From Lunularia cruciata (taxonomy: Eukaryota > Streptophyta > Marchantiopsida > Lunulariales > Lunulariaceae), in NCBI GenBank assembly GCA_948567375.1, contig OX419758.1, positions 41,421,001-41,485,000 of the forward strand: a stretch of DNA of 64,000 nucleotides. Reading direction: 5' to 3'. This document shows, one piece after another, positions 30,645 through 43,560 of the stretch (position 1 is its first letter; each line of letters starts with the position of its first letter). The notes under the pieces are model-generated. The model saw nothing but the letters and a program-made list of their open reading frames with translations, was not told the DNA's origin and did no database searches. The position numbers were made by a program, and so were the translations under genes.

Positions 30645-32645
30645 ATCTCCATCTCCAGAGGGATTAGATTTCTGCAACTCCTTTTCTTAAGTGGAGTATC
30701 AACTTGCTCTCCGAGACTATGGAGTGTGGAGTCAGTTGTGAAGATAACTAACAATAGTATTAGACTTGACATTTTTGTCAACATGGAGGTACAGCAACGG
30801 TGAGAACTAGCAGCGATGAGATTCCGGACCAAGTCCTTCAACCATGATGTGCCTCCAAGACCAACTCAACAGGGGGTTTCAAATTTGAACTTTACGGGAA
30901 TTAGGTATTCCCGTGGTAAAGTTCCGGTATATTTATAAACCAAATCCAATGTCTTTATGAACAGTGCCACACAATTCTAGAGTATCGATTATCTCTTTCT
31001 ATCCTTTTCTTTTTAATGATTAAGTACAACGAAGCACCCATAACCGTAAAAGTTTTACGGGTCACGTTTTCATGATCGGTAAAATTTTATAATATTTGGA
31101 GAGTTGCTCTTCTATAATGTAGAATTCGTACCCCTCCGCCACACCCCCAGCAGCTAAGGGGATCTCCCGTATCATAAATTTATGGAAGCGGAAAACGCCT
31201 TTTTGAAACCCCCTGATCACGACGAAAACCAAAGGATGTGATTTTATAGGAGGAACGGAAATCAGGAGAAGGATAATTTTCTCCTGTACATAATGCAGCT
31301 CTTCTTACAGATTGAGCAGGAATACTAGCGCACATAAACATCTGATATAATCGCAATAAGAACTTAATCACCGGCAGCTAATAGCTGCATTTGCAGCTCG
31401 CGTCTCCAACTTTTCCTGCAAACCTCAGCTCACAAGTACATAACTGTAATCACGTACAATACCAGAGAATTTCAGAGATAAACTTAACAATACTTCGACT
31501 TTGGCACACCGACATCACCAGCGTGATTAACAGGCACCCGCAGAAGTCTTGAATCATAACTCTACGAAACCACATACAGCCACGACTTTCATGAACAACC
31601 CGAGAAAGACAAGTGCACGCCATGCAATCAAAAGATTCAATTCGTGAAGAAAATAAGAAATATGCAGATGAATTACAAGAAAAATTAGGAGAGCTACGAA
31701 TCTCGGCTGAAAATATGTATGCATCTTTGCCCCGAATCCAAATAAAAGTCACGTACGTAGAGAATTGCAGAGATAAACTTAACAATGCCTCGACTTTGAA
31801 GTACTTTGACTTTGATACTCCGACAGCACCAGCCAGACAAGCAACTGTAGGTTCCCATTACCATCACCACACAACGTACAATCTTACCCAGTCCGTGACA
31901 TAGGCCTGTGCAAACTACAGTACTGCTTCAGACAACACAAATTCTCCAGATCCACTCACCCATAGACTATACTTCTCTTCAATTCATGATCAGACTGCTC
32001 AGGCAGAGAATCCGTGAACGACCATCTCTAATTGTCTGAGTGTCTACTTCCTCTAATCGAGATCGTGCAAGTATTCTCACAATTCCCCCTCTGATGGGAC
32101 CGTTCCTTCCGTAGTTCAGTGCTTCATTGCCCTATCAACTAGACACACATATTCATGTGTTTCATATCCGTATTTGCTTATTACGATAATGAAATCGTGA
32201 AATCCTGGTGAAGATCCTACAAACATCCACTAATCTGGATAGACTGCACATTGGCAGATCATGGTCATCTTTGGCATTGAACTAGCTGTCTTGTTGATCT
32301 CTGTCCTATAAGTACTCGTCTACAGTTCAACGTAGGAAGAATACCTTTCCAGTAATTGAGCAGTTAAATTGAATATGTTTTACATTAGAATTTAAAATTA
32401 GGGATATAGTGTTTCAATGATATATTGGTCCAGGTAATCTACTAGGCCAGCTCTACCTACTTTGGGATTTTTGTAAGAGCAACTTTTACATTGACTCATA
32501 GTAGAGATATTATTTATACTTGGAACTGACTAAATGCTATAAAAATATTCTTGTGAATGTCTGGCCAATAAGCTCATAATAAACCATGTCTGATGAACTC
32601 CATAATTAGCTCTGATCATCGTGTTCCTTGCTTTGTAAATTATAG
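30645..32645. other. Spacer with a dispersed duplicate and small palindromes
   Basis: A segment at 31462-31510 (agagataaacttaacaata...) recurs at 31765-31805 with changes, so a few hundred bases were probably duplicated. Two inverted repeats occur: 30887-30924 (gaactttac...gtaaagttc around gggaat) and ccgtaaaagttttacgg at about 31046-31062. Composition at 31100-32000 is slightly richer in GC, but no protein family is recognised on either strand. Confidence 0.45.
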
Positions 32646-32647
32646 TA

Positions 32648-34530
32648 CAGTAACTTCCCGCTTAAGTACCCAACTTGAACCTGGAGGGTTTGTGCGTACC
32701 ACTAACCAATAGATGCGTACTTTAGACTGCTCAGTCCCAAATCGCTTCTGCTCAAAGAGAATGTCAAGGAAACCGAGCAGTAAGTGTCTTAATGAGTCAC
32801 AATGTTGCAAAATCATTTCTAAATTGAGCCAAACAAATCCTCCTAGTAAATGGGCTTTAGCTCGGGAGTTAGCAAAGGTGCCATATGAAAGGTGTGTGAA
32901 ACCATGATTCGATTCTGGAGAGATCGGCCTTGATGTCCAAAGAAGCAAAGGAGAAGACATTTAATGCTTCAATGGGACAATTTACCGAGCTTGAAGATAT
33001 GCTTTACATGTGGATTGACAGCATGCGCCGAGCCAGACTTCTTGTACCACTATCTCTTGCCATTGCCAAAGTGAAAAACATCACTTCTACTTAATCAATT
33101 TTGGAATCAAACTTTAAGATGTCATTGCAATGGCTTAGTTGATTTAGAGCACTGTGTGGTTTACAAAAGATGCTCCTTCACGGAGAAGGAGCCAAAGTTG
33201 ACTAAAGCGATCCGGAATTATTAGTAGCTTTAGAACATCTCTATGCAATTGTTGCGCAATATGACCCTGAAAATGTTTACAATATGATGAGACAGATTTG
33301 TTTTTTTGGTTGCTACCAAGATATAGCCTCCTTATGTTGAACAAAGATATCTCAACTACAAGAGGCAAGAAGAAAGCTAAAGATTGAGTTTCTCTGATTG
33401 TCTGTGCTAACACAACAAAAACACATAAAATTCCATGTGTGCCAATCAGGAAACAAAAGGAGCCAACTTGTATCAAGGACTGACAATGGCCAATTCCTTA
33501 TTTCAATCAAGCAAAGGCTTGGATGGACGTGGAAACCTGTTGGAAATGGTTCAATAAAGTCTTTGTTCCAGAAGTCAAAAAAAGAACTAGACACCATGTT
33601 CTTTTGCTGATGGATAATGCCCCGTGACACTTTGATGCTTTCAAGTGCAACAATATTTGCATCATTTTCTTCCCACCAAATTGTACAAGTTGGAAACAAT
33701 TGTGTGATATGGGAATCATTATAGCCCTAAAAAAGTGATACAAATATTTATACCTCAAGGATGTCCATTTTTACAAACTTGATAAGGAGGTGAAGCAATG
33801 AAAGAAAGATTTGGGTGGAAGATTGTAACAAGGTGCTACAAGGGTCTCCTATGGAAATCCAGTGCACATGTTGAATGCTATGATGTATGCGAAAGAAGCT
33901 TGGGATTCTATCTTCCAACTCAATCAAAAATGCTTTTAGTAAGGTAGAGCTAATGCAACTGGAGCCAAAATCGGAAGTTGTTGACAAAGTTGAGAACATA
34001 TTTAGCAATTTGGCAAATGCCATTGAAACATTCTCTATTGATCCATTTGAACTGGAAGACTTTGTTCATATTGATGATGAGAATAATGAAGAATATGCAA
34101 CAACAGTGTTGGAAGATGTTGAAGCGCTATTGGAATTGATGAAGTTGACACTACGGTGGATGATGTTGACAACCCTAATCCTCAAGAGGTGAATGCCAAT
34201 TTAGAGATTGCAACCATATTTCAGGTTCTCAAATCTCTTTATAAATGGGTTCTTAATATCAAGGACCAGTTGCTCTGCACTAAAGTTCAAACCAAAGCTA
34301 AGGGAACTTTTGAAGATCTAAAAAAATCATTTGAAATATTTCAGAGCAAAGTCCGTGAGGTTGTTATCAAAGCCAAATGCAAGAAACTTCAAAACTTGCA
34401 CCAAATGATGATTCATGACATGTTCAACTCATAAATATTGAACCCTAAATTGAACCCTAAATTTGCCAAAAGATGCATACTTAACCAGGATGCATACTTA
34501 AACAGGTGCGTTCTTAATTGGGGGTTACTG
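32648..34530 (+). mobile_element. pogo/Tigger-type (Tc1-mariner) DNA transposon, complete but inactive
   Basis: Ends are CAGTAACTTCCCGCTTAAG at 32648 and, reverse complemented, CAGTAACCCCCAATTAAG at 34530. The first 22 bases match at 16 positions, and TA flanks both sides (32646-32647, 34531-34532), as pogo elements duplicate TA. Between them lies a transposase relic. Subterminal copies of a ttaagta/tgcgtac-like motif occur near both ends. Total 1883 bp, close to a full-length element. Confidence 0.85.
32761..34434 (+). pseudogene. pogo/Tigger transposase (CENP-B HTH plus DDE domain)
   Basis: A helix-turn-helix start (MSRKPSSKCLNES ... NPPSKWALARELAK, 32761-32880) is followed by a CENP-B-like part (ELEDMLYMWIDSMRRARLL, about 32990). 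The DDE core shows LHGEGAKV (33175), a YDPENVYNM block (33258) in one frame, the LLLMDNAP second Asp region (about 33605), FFPPNCTSWK (about 33668) and MGIIIAL-like text (about 33710). The tail has ELEDFVHIDDENNEEYATTVLEDVEALLE (34050 on) and ends in ...QNLHQMMIHDMFNS at 34434. At least five stops or frameshifts. Confidence 0.82.
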
Positions 34531-34979
34531 TAGTGAATCTCTACCTAGTATTGAGGACCAAGTTGGACCAATTTTCCAATTCTCATGTTTTGGGTGAATT
34601 ATTAACTCCTTACAAGTCCTTGATGCCATCAACATACACACCATTAACTACATCTTGTGTAATTTATTTTGACATGGATTCTACATGCTTGCCTTAAGAA
34701 GTTCATTGGCAAGTCAAGCCCTATTTCATTGAATGAATTCTAGGCTTAGTATAATACTATTGTATACCCTAACCGTAATCCCTAATTTTACCAATGTATT
34801 TGCATTTGATCAGCTTGCTAGACTTATTATACATGAAGCTCTTTGATGTGTATCATTAGTATGCACCAAAGTTATTGCAATAGTAGCCAAACTTATCTTA
34901 TGCTCAAGCAACTCTTAATGTAGTTGTAGGCCAACATAATGTTGAAATGGATCACCTTATCAAACCTTCAAAATTGTGG

Positions 34980-36600
34980 TTCTTACAACTATCAAGCAAG
35001 TGAGAGCCTATTGAGCTTACTACAAGTATCCATGCTATTTTGACTACCATTTTTGTTACTCCTGTTACAGATTTAGTTTAAACTCTTTATGTCATTGTGG
35101 CTCTTTATGTCATTGTGGAAACAAAGTTTTGAATCAAGAGCTTAGAGAAGATTCTTTAGCTCTCACATGGCAAAAGATAAGACATTGAAGAAGACATTGT
35201 TGTTTGTTGAAGTTAGTAGTAGATACATAGAGCATCAACAGCTTGGAGGCTGCATACAAGTACTTGCAAGCTTTGTTTTGTAAAACTTTTGTGTCACTAG
35301 ATCCTTCAGACTGTATTTACAACACACGGTGATTCTTAAATTTTATCTGATGTGTATGCTATAGTTGAGAAGCTAGAGCTTGCACATGCTCATTCCAATA
35401 TAAGTGTATGAAATCCAAAGCACATACCAAAGCCTTCACCTATAACTATAGGGTTGAAAAGCTTCATTGTATATGGAAGCCAACCAAGATTTCTCATTCA
35501 ATTGTGTGGTTGTGCAAGCCTTTTGCATTTTCTATGGTGATCCTAATCATATAACCTGAGCTTGTATTATTCCTTGTTTAGATTTAAATTGTACAGCTTG
35601 TGGCAAGGTGGGGCATTTTGAGTTTATTTTCTTTACACAACATCTAGAGAGGAAGCAATAAAAGCAAAACAAACTCAAGTACAAAATGAAGAAAGTAAAT
35701 AATAACATTTCTAAACATTCAAATCATTTAAAGTAGCTTCAAACAAAGCTAAATTTCTACTTCTTCATTTATAACATTGAATAAAAAATTTTAAATCAAA
35801 ATTTTTAAAAAATGAATGATAGATGAAAAAAATTACATTCTAATAAAATCATGTATATTCTAAATACTGAAATTTTTAAATGTTGTTTCCACCATAGCTA
35901 CTCCAATACTTGACAAAAGTATTAGCAATTCAGCATGGAAGCAACAACAACACAAGTCCACAATCAATGCATTACAAGCTAAATTGGTTGCTAGCCCTAA
36001 CTAGGTAGCTAAAATTGCAGAATTGCAGATCAAACTAGCTAAATTAGCCATTACTCCACAACAAACATGAGCTCCAATTTACCTATACTTGATGCCCATG
36101 CATCTTAAGCCTCACAAATTTCTATTAGTGAGCAACATTCTTTCTATAGAATGGCATACCATGCAATGGCAGCTCAACCAATTGTAGTAGATTTTCCAAC
36201 TCAACACTTAGCTTGGCTTTAAGCACAATCTATCATAATAAAAGCAAAAATTTGAGCCAATGGATTAGCTTCTACACATCCAAGTGAGCTCCCTGCAACA
36301 AAACTATCATTTCACCTAGTAGTGCATACAATAAAGTGTTTATTGAACCTTGTTCTACATCAATAGTTCAATCTTTGTATAGAAATATGTAAGAATTTGA
36401 AGCTCCATCTTTCCTTGGGTGAAATTGCCAAGAGATTGGCTACAACTTCCTTGCTTTTGTTGAATGATTTTTCATGCTTCCTAGGGCATTAAATGGCAAG
36501 TTGGTTGGTTAGCCTATTATTCTTGGTAAATCTGATTAGATTGGTGGATATCAAGCAAATACACCTCTAGTTACTACACCACAATGAATGCTTCTGGCCC
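34980..36600 (+). pseudogene. Gag and protease-upstream relic of element 7
   Basis: Decayed plus-strand reading with a zinc knuckle CTACGKVGHFEF at about 35593-35630 (last Cys changed to Phe). Further blocks about 36060-36500 read ISISEQHSFYRMAYHAMAAQ and FPTQHLAWL in alternating frames. Its place upstream of protease and methyltransferase on the same strand makes it the gag side of element 7. Weak; stops throughout. Confidence 0.4.
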
Positions 36601-36619
36601 AATCTTTCCAAGAAAGTAG

Positions 36620-37197
36620 TGTAATACCATTAGCTAGACATATTATCTAGCGGTGAAAATTGGCTTGTTAATATTTGGAGGGATGTTATATATGATGGTC
36701 TAAGTAGATAAGATAGAGATGTCACCAAAAGAATACTTCCACTCATAGAGCAGAGGTCAAAAACACCATGAAAACTTCAGAGCTAATTTTGAAAGCCTAA
36801 ATAGATGAATTAGGCCTTGAAAAATAAAATATTTGTCCTTCAAGCACAACAATTGTTGTCTTTTACCCCTTGTTTGTCTCATTGAGAGGTTTTTAATGGT
36901 ACCTCACCCATACTATTCTAAGCTTCTAACCAGAAGATTCCTTAAAGATTCCCTCCAATCAAACTTGGTTGACCAATCAAATAGGATAAGGATTGACATG
37001 TCACCAATCCATACAACTAGTATATAAGTGGAGCTTGCTGACATGTCACCAATTCTTGCATCTAATCTAAGGGAGTGGATCCTATTTGCTATATAATAAA
37101 GACAAGGTGCTCCTTGGGGCATTGGAGTATTGAGAGATAAAGCCTTGTATTTCTCTTATGTTTCTCTTCAGGGTTCTCCTATCCTCAGAACATTACA
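36620..37197 (+). repeat. Complete family A LTR-like repeat, probably a solo LTR inside element 7
   Basis: Starts TGTAATACC and ends ACATTACA, so the ends form an inverted pair. It matches the pieces at 1-677. Flanking gag-like and protease-like text of element 7 suggests that it is an insertion. No clear target duplication (agtag versus gtcat), and no primer site or purine tract, so the class is not proven. Contains tataataaagacaaggtgctc, which could be a promoter. Confidence 0.6.
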
Positions 37198-37549
37198 GTC
37201 ATTTAACTCCATTTTGGAACTTACTTGTTTCAAAAATTACATTGCTACTTGGATTTGCTCAAGCAACCTAAGCTACTTAGACAAGCTACCTTGTTTGCAC
37301 ATTTGAACCAATTACCAAATATTAATTTATCCAAATGGCAATTAGCTAGACTTGGCATAAGTTTGACTTGGTGGACAATAAGTAAGGGATTGTCCAATTT
37401 TAAGGAGTAATTACTCATATTGTTTTATTGGATATTGGAGCACAACCCATCATTTTTGAGACCTCTTTTGCTACTCAAGTAAGCATCATTTATAACAAAT
37501 CATGACTATCTACATGGCATATTAGCACAATTTGCAAAGGCATTGAATA

Positions 37550-37800
37550 AGTTTTTGACTTATTCTCATTTCCTTCAATCCAAGTATGCCAAAGATGTTA
37601 GACATTGGGTGTGCAACTTGGTGACCAATGCCACAACTTATGATACATTGTTGGGTATGGAATCTGCTCTTTACTCCCAAATTTTTTATTGATGCTTGGC
37701 ATAAATGGCCACTTGCCATGTGGATTGGTTGGATCAAGGTTCTCACCTTGGTTCTATTCCACTTCATTTTCATAGTTAGATTGGTCTCTATATAGTCCTA
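37550..37800 (+). pseudogene. Protease end of element 7
   Basis: Reading frames give NLVTNATTYDTLLGMESALY and WLDQGSHLGSIPLHF, equivalent to the element 2 protease end (AESYNVLVGEAVLYPMGF ... GRVYHLPICF). It is directly upstream of the methyltransferase relic, so the order protease then methyltransferase repeats that of element 2. Confidence 0.55.
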
Positions 37801-38072
37801 GCTCTTAAGCAAGCTTATATGGTCCACTATCTTGAAAGTGTTGATGAGGAGCTTGATATTAATGAATACAAGGCTGTTGTTGATGACCATGCTATTGATC
37901 TCTTTGTGACTTCATGTGATCTAAGACTACTATCCGATCAGATTATACACTAACATGAGACCTTTTGACCTCCCTACAAAGACTTGCTCATTTGTGAGCT
38001 CTCCAACTTGATGCCTCTAGTTCTCTACCAATTTGCCAAGATACCATGACTTGGTCACTACCCAATCACGGG

Positions 38073-41000
38073 TTGGTCTTGCTTGAGCTCTTTGGTGCCA
38101 TTGCTATAAGTTTTGGAGGTTGCATTGCAAGTTGGTTTATTCATTTTTCAATATTTACATTTTAATCTTGATCCTAATATACATGTGGCTATAGAAAAAT
38201 GGTTGGCAATATCATCTTTTCAATATTCCCAATTTTTCATAACAATTGCTTGGTGCAGTGCATTAACAATTTTTCCCATGCATATTCCATTGATTTAATG
38301 CTACCATTTTGACCTCCTTTGTATTGACCTAATTATTGTTAGTTTGGAATATCAAGTTTTTCTACTGTTGGTTTTGGTTAAGGACTAAATAATTTATGGT
38401 CTTGATTGTTTTTGAATTTGATGCAAATACTCCATTAGACTCAATCCTTCAATCCATTAATGAAATATCGTTGGATAAGATTCTTTCTCGATTTGACAAT
38501 TATTCTTAACTCTAGACTGATTTTGTGGAGGGGAAATTTTTTCTTAATCAACTCTTGTTGTTTGATATTATGCAAACTCCTATGCACATTGGTTGCACAA
38601 TCTATGGTCTAATTTGGCACCCATTTCTATGATTGAATTGACCCTACAATCTACAACATGTGATGCCAATCAAACAACTGGCCCATAATTTAGATCCAAA
38701 TAGCTCACATTGGCTAGTCACTCACACAAAGCATGTTCCTTGGTTCCATATGAACATAACTAGTGCTCCTTGTACTACTTAGTCTCAACATCTAAGTCAT
38801 ATGCATGTCATGGTGAAGATACAAGCTTAGTTCATTGGCATGCCACTCATACTTAGTAGGAACCAACTCTAGACGAGAGATAGATAGCCATGAGATTCAG
38901 ATAAGGTATCACTCAAAATCTAGATATCACTTCTCCTCACCACAATTCACTTTTGTGAAAGGTTATGGATTTCAATGCTTGTGACAACTCATTTTTGTAC
39001 ATGTTATAGTATAATAACAAAAAATAGGTTGTTCTTATGGATATAAAAGTTAGAAATGGCTCAAATTTAAGGGAGGTGTCATTATTGTAGTTCTTCATTG
39101 TTTCTTGTTTAACCTCTTGGGCAAGAAAAACTTCAAGAAGAGGGTAATATCACCAATTGTGGTGCATTATGGCAAAATGAAAACTTCTAAAACTACTTTC
39201 ACTTGAGCTAAGTTCCAACTATTGCTTGAAGGTGATGATGCAATCACTTTGAAAAAGCTACTTCAACTAAAAAGATACAACTCCAAAGAATGTGGTCCAC
39301 ACCTTTCAAAAGGCACAACTCCAAAGAATCTTTGCAATAGTGGCAAATCTTCACATTTTGATTTTATGGTGCTTTCAACACTATAACTCACTTAAGAGAC
39401 ATCAAGGCATTGCTCTATTCCTTAAAATATACTTGTGATCCCAAATGATGACCTCAAGCACTACACTCTCAACTACTTGTGTACCTACTACAAAGTTCTT
39501 CATCATTACTCACCAAAGACACAACTAATGCTTGGAAGGAAGCAAAGCATTGAAGAGATTTTTACTCCTTTATTTTATTCAACTTGCATGACTAAGTATG
39601 ACTATTTATAATTAAAAAAATCATTTAATAGATTTTTCTACTACTAACCAAAGAAATCCATGGTTGAGGAAGCATAAATATTTAACAAAACTACACTTAT
39701 TGGTCTAGGCTATACAATCAAGATTTTATTATCCTATCTTACCTTACTTTTCTGATCTATACACTACTAAATCACTAACTTGTGTCTTGGGAAAGTGTTT
39801 TATTTCTTTCTAAAGAAACTCTACCTTGTTTTCTTTGGAATTTTACTAGGAAGATTATACAACTTAGAAGATATGTACAACTACAAAGAATCTTCATTCA
39901 ATAATGCAATTTTTGTATATGTCTACTGCAAAGAACTACTTTTACCTTTAGCTTTCTGAAGGAAATTTTCAATTCTCTCCTTGTAATATGTGATTCCTTG
40001 GACTACTATATCACAAGTTTCTTGAAACTTCCTATCTAAATGCTCCCTTAGTTTTAATGATAGCCTTTTTAACATGGGTCTTCATAGATTTGCACACTAA
40101 GAGTTTGAACTTGCAGCTTTAACTCATGGATGTTCACTTTTGTTCTCCTACCTATTGTAGCTTCTTCCTTAAGTTCTATCATCTCACTTCTAAGTGCTTC
40201 AAATCTTTGAGTACCTTCCTCTTTTGCACTTCAAAATCCGGTGCTAGTGTAGAGACTTTTGTAGCTACCTCCATGAGGATCCATTATTTGTCTAATGTCC
40301 TTTTCTCCTTCTCATTGGTAAGTTTTTTGTGAAAGACCTCAATCTGAATTCCTACTTCTTTCCTATACTTGGCCATTTATAGTTCTAGAGTGATGATCTT
40401 CACCTTCTCACTATTCCATTTACCTTAAATATATGTCTTCTTTGCATCCTTCACCTACAACTCTTCTTCTTACTCTTGCTACCTGTGTTTCACTTCAATC
40501 CTAAGAGCTCTCAATTTCCTTCCAATCTTTGAATATCTTCCTCATGGTTCTTTTCCTCTGCAACCGACAAGGTATTCTACTTCTTGACCTCATGATTCCC
40601 TTACACCAGGTCATTTACTTTCTTGCACTCATCGCTGTATGGGTTCCTTACCTTTTCCAAGTGCTCCTTTCACTTGGCCATCTTTGCTTTTGCTACATAC
40701 TCATTCATATGCAAGTGCTTCACTAGCAAAGTATAGTCAATTGCATCATGCTATGCTTCCTTGTATTAAGGAAGGATCATTTGCAAAAATTGTAGTGAAT
40801 GCCCCACCAAATTGATAATGAAGTTTGCTCCATCTACTACCAATGTTGCTAAAATAATGAATGTTTATTCCCTTTCTTGGTGAGGCTTGATTGTCACTTC
40901 TTCTCCTCAAACTTCTATATTTGGCTCCACTTGACTTGAACTTGTAGGTTCATTGGGCCAAAGATCTTCTTGATCTTTATGTTCTTTGGCCACAACTTCT

Positions 41001-42925
41001 TCTTCTTCTTCTTCAATTTGCACTTCTTCTTGGGGCACCAACTCCACATCTTCTTCCTCCTTTGAATTTGACTTGACTCTCCTCAATGAATGTTTCTTCT
41101 CTTTCTTTGTAAGGCTCAATTGTCACTTCTTCTCCTCAAATTTATATATTTGGCTCTACTTGATTTGAACTTGCAGATTCTTTGGGCCAAAGATCTTCTT
41201 GATATTTTTGTTCTTTGGCCACAACTTCTTCTTCTTAAATTTTCACTTCTTCTTGGAGCCCCAGCTCCACATCTTCTTCCTCCTTTTAATTTGACTTAGT
41301 CCCCTATAGAGTGAGCTATGAAGAAGAGGAAACTTTTCTTCTTCCTCTTCTTCCTTGGTTTCTTCTTCTTGGGCTTCTCCTTCTTCTTCATCCAAAGACA
41401 ATCCAATAAACCAAGGATTTCTCCTTGCATCCTTGGCACCTTCTCTAGAGTATTAGTTGTTGAAGGGTGCTTCTACTTCTTAAGGATGATTTTCACTACA
41501 AATTTTTTCACCTCCATGAAATTCCTAAATTGAGTAAATTTGGCATCTACATCTTGATGATTCTTGATGGTGGAAGGTCCTATAGGCTAAGCTAAAAAAT
41601 ATACCTCCAAAATAAAGTGATTGCCAAATCACCTCCTATAATCTTCACTCATCAGATTCAACCCATATAAAAAGAGAATAACAAATAGAGCAAAATAAGT
41701 CTTTGTCTTCCTTGAGTTCCTTGATCATGGAACAAGCTTGCTAATAGAATGTGTAGGCCCAACTTATAAGTTCTCCTCTATATAACTACTCAACAACAAT
41801 TGCCTAATTTATAATAAAGAGGTAGTTTGCGTCATGAAAAACAATTTCATGATGGATTGCACTATGTACCTACAAGCATGATCCTTGTAAATAGATATAC
41901 TATACTATTGTTACTCATAGGTATGTTTTCTACAAAGGTGTCCTTGATGGTAGTGTTGAACTCTTCTCCTATGTCAACAAATTTAGAGTCTAAGGTCATC
42001 TTCCCAAGGGATTTGTATCTCTTAAAATTATCCTCTAGTGTTCTTCCTTCCAATTTGAAAGATTATGCCAAAGATCCCCAATTCCTCTCTCAACTCTTTT
42101 GTGCATCTCTTGAATAATTACAAGTGAACCAAAATCCCAATTCTATAGTAGAAATATCAAGTGCTTGCTCTAGAGCAGATCTCTTCTAGCTCTTGTAGCC
42201 CATTTGTCAATTCTTGGGGATTGGAAGATCACCTCAGGGATCTTCCTTGTGGGTTCCTTTTCTCTCACCATCTTTCTATTGAGGGCTAGACAACTACAAA
42301 GAATTCCCAACTACAAAGTGACTACGCTTGCTTGAGTGTTCTTTCAAAAAGTTCCCATAAAATTTTTGGCAAAAGTGGAAACTACTCAATTGGCACTTAG
42401 TTTTATACTCAAGGGTCCATTAATAGCTGTCTTGAATGGGTGAGCCGTCATTATCCACATGTGAAACTCTCAAATGGGTACCAATGTTCCTTGGTGGTTG
42501 TTCTTTATCCATGTAGCAGTGTAATTAAATTAGCATATGATCTTTTGTTCCAATTTTTTTTCTCTTTGATCTTTTGTTCTCTTTGACTCCAATTTTTTTT
42601 CTTTGTACGTGTTCTCTTTGTATCTGACCTTTTTTTGGACTCAAATTCTTTGTACCCATTCCTTTGTACCAAACTGCTCTTTGGGATTGCCTTCTTTGTA
42701 TCCAAATAGGTACAAAGATGAAATCCAAAGAATACACATAGAAGGAGTTTCTTCCCATGAATATGAAAATAAATTACCCTACCTTCATAGAAAAAGTAAA
42801 TGAAACAAACTGCAAATTTTGCAGAAAGGTGTGCACTACAATGCTCTTATATGGCTCTTGGTCACTTTCACTCCCTTCCAAACCTACCTCCTACTACTGG
42901 TATTTGGCATGTATACTTGTCATTC
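38073..42925 (+). pseudogene. Second retroelement methyltransferase relic (element 7), interrupted
   Basis: Plus-strand motifs in order: motif I LVLLELFGAIA (38073), motif II FNLDPNIHVAIEKW (about 38158), motif IV region DLLCIDLIIVSLEYQVF (38311-38361) where the catalytic Cys position reads Tyr, motif VIII-like NSYAHWLHNLWSNLAP (38575), then DER.IAMRFR.GIT (38872) and LL.KVMDFNA (38948), the counterpart of LGQAID in element 2. The coiled-coil element B interrupts it at 38980; the frame resumes at 42846 with LIWLLVTF. Several stops; dead. It is clearly more diverged than, and on the opposite strand from, the element 2 copy. Confidence 0.68.
38980..42840 (-). mobile_element. Coiled-coil element B, 3.86 kb, with perfect 5-base target duplication
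   Basis: Inserted in the methyltransferase relic of element 7: ATGCT occurs at 38975-38979 and 42841-42845, and the coding frame continues across. Ends are TGTGACAAC and CACTACA. The left end matches element A (54528) over more than 150 bases (shared 'tgtagttcttc' and 'taacctcttgggcaag'-like text). On the minus strand it once encoded a long protein with an acidic, Glu/Lys-rich coiled coil (41119-40907 is a clean part, with EEVQIEEEEEEVVAKEHKDQ) and an upstream block TYFALFVILFLYGLNLMSED (about 41680). No LTRs, RT, integrase or transposase recognised. Confidence 0.7.
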
Positions 42926-43560
42926 AATTGTTTTGCATTGCTCCCAAACAAAATTTTCTTACCATCATGATCCATTTACCACTTTATTCCTATGGTTGGG
43001 AGAAGGACCCATATAACTTGTCTTGGGTTAATATAAAAACACAATTTGGAGAGCATGATTTAAATCAGATTTTGTAGATCTTAAATAAGTACCAATGATG
43101 AACACTAGGTATTCAACAATAGCTATAATTAATTTGTGAGTAGAGGTTACAACCATATTACTATCAACATAGAATTTTTGATGGCAAGTTGGGTAGCAAT
43201 TGAGTCCAAAGGAGTAGCAAGAGCTTACTAATTTGCTGATCAGATTCAAGCATTGCTTTGGTTTTTCCATAAGAAAGACCTTAATAAGTGCATAATGTTG
43301 TAGAATTTACCTTCCAACTACCCAAAGACCGGACTCCTTATTGAATAGATCCATTTGGATATAACTGCTAACCCCTGCTCAACCTTGCTATAATTCCTCT
43401 AAATTGATCCTAACACAATATATTGTTTGATTTGTAACCCACACAAGCTTCAATTTTACGTAAAGAGATTTGAAATACAATTCTCTTCATAAGCTAGTGA
43501 ATTATAATGTCAAATCACTACACCCTCAACCTAAACCAAACTCAAACCAAACTCCCCTAG
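42846..43560 (+). pseudogene. Downstream part of element 7, unassigned
   Basis: After the methyltransferase end the plus strand keeps element-like composition to about 43560 (fragment 42819-43016 and EFLMASWVAIESKGVARAY around 43160), but I cannot match it to RT or RNase H. It probably leads to the lost RT half. Confidence 0.35.

Noticed and set aside
31046-31062. Perfect 17-base palindrome ccgtaaaagttttacgg as a regulatory site
   Set aside because: No gene is nearby and AT-rich DNA produces such palindromes often; not enough to call an operator or terminator.
40986-41533. Plus-strand ORFs rich in Ser, Phe and Leu
   Set aside because: They are shadows of the minus-strand Glu/Lys-rich coiled-coil coding of element B.
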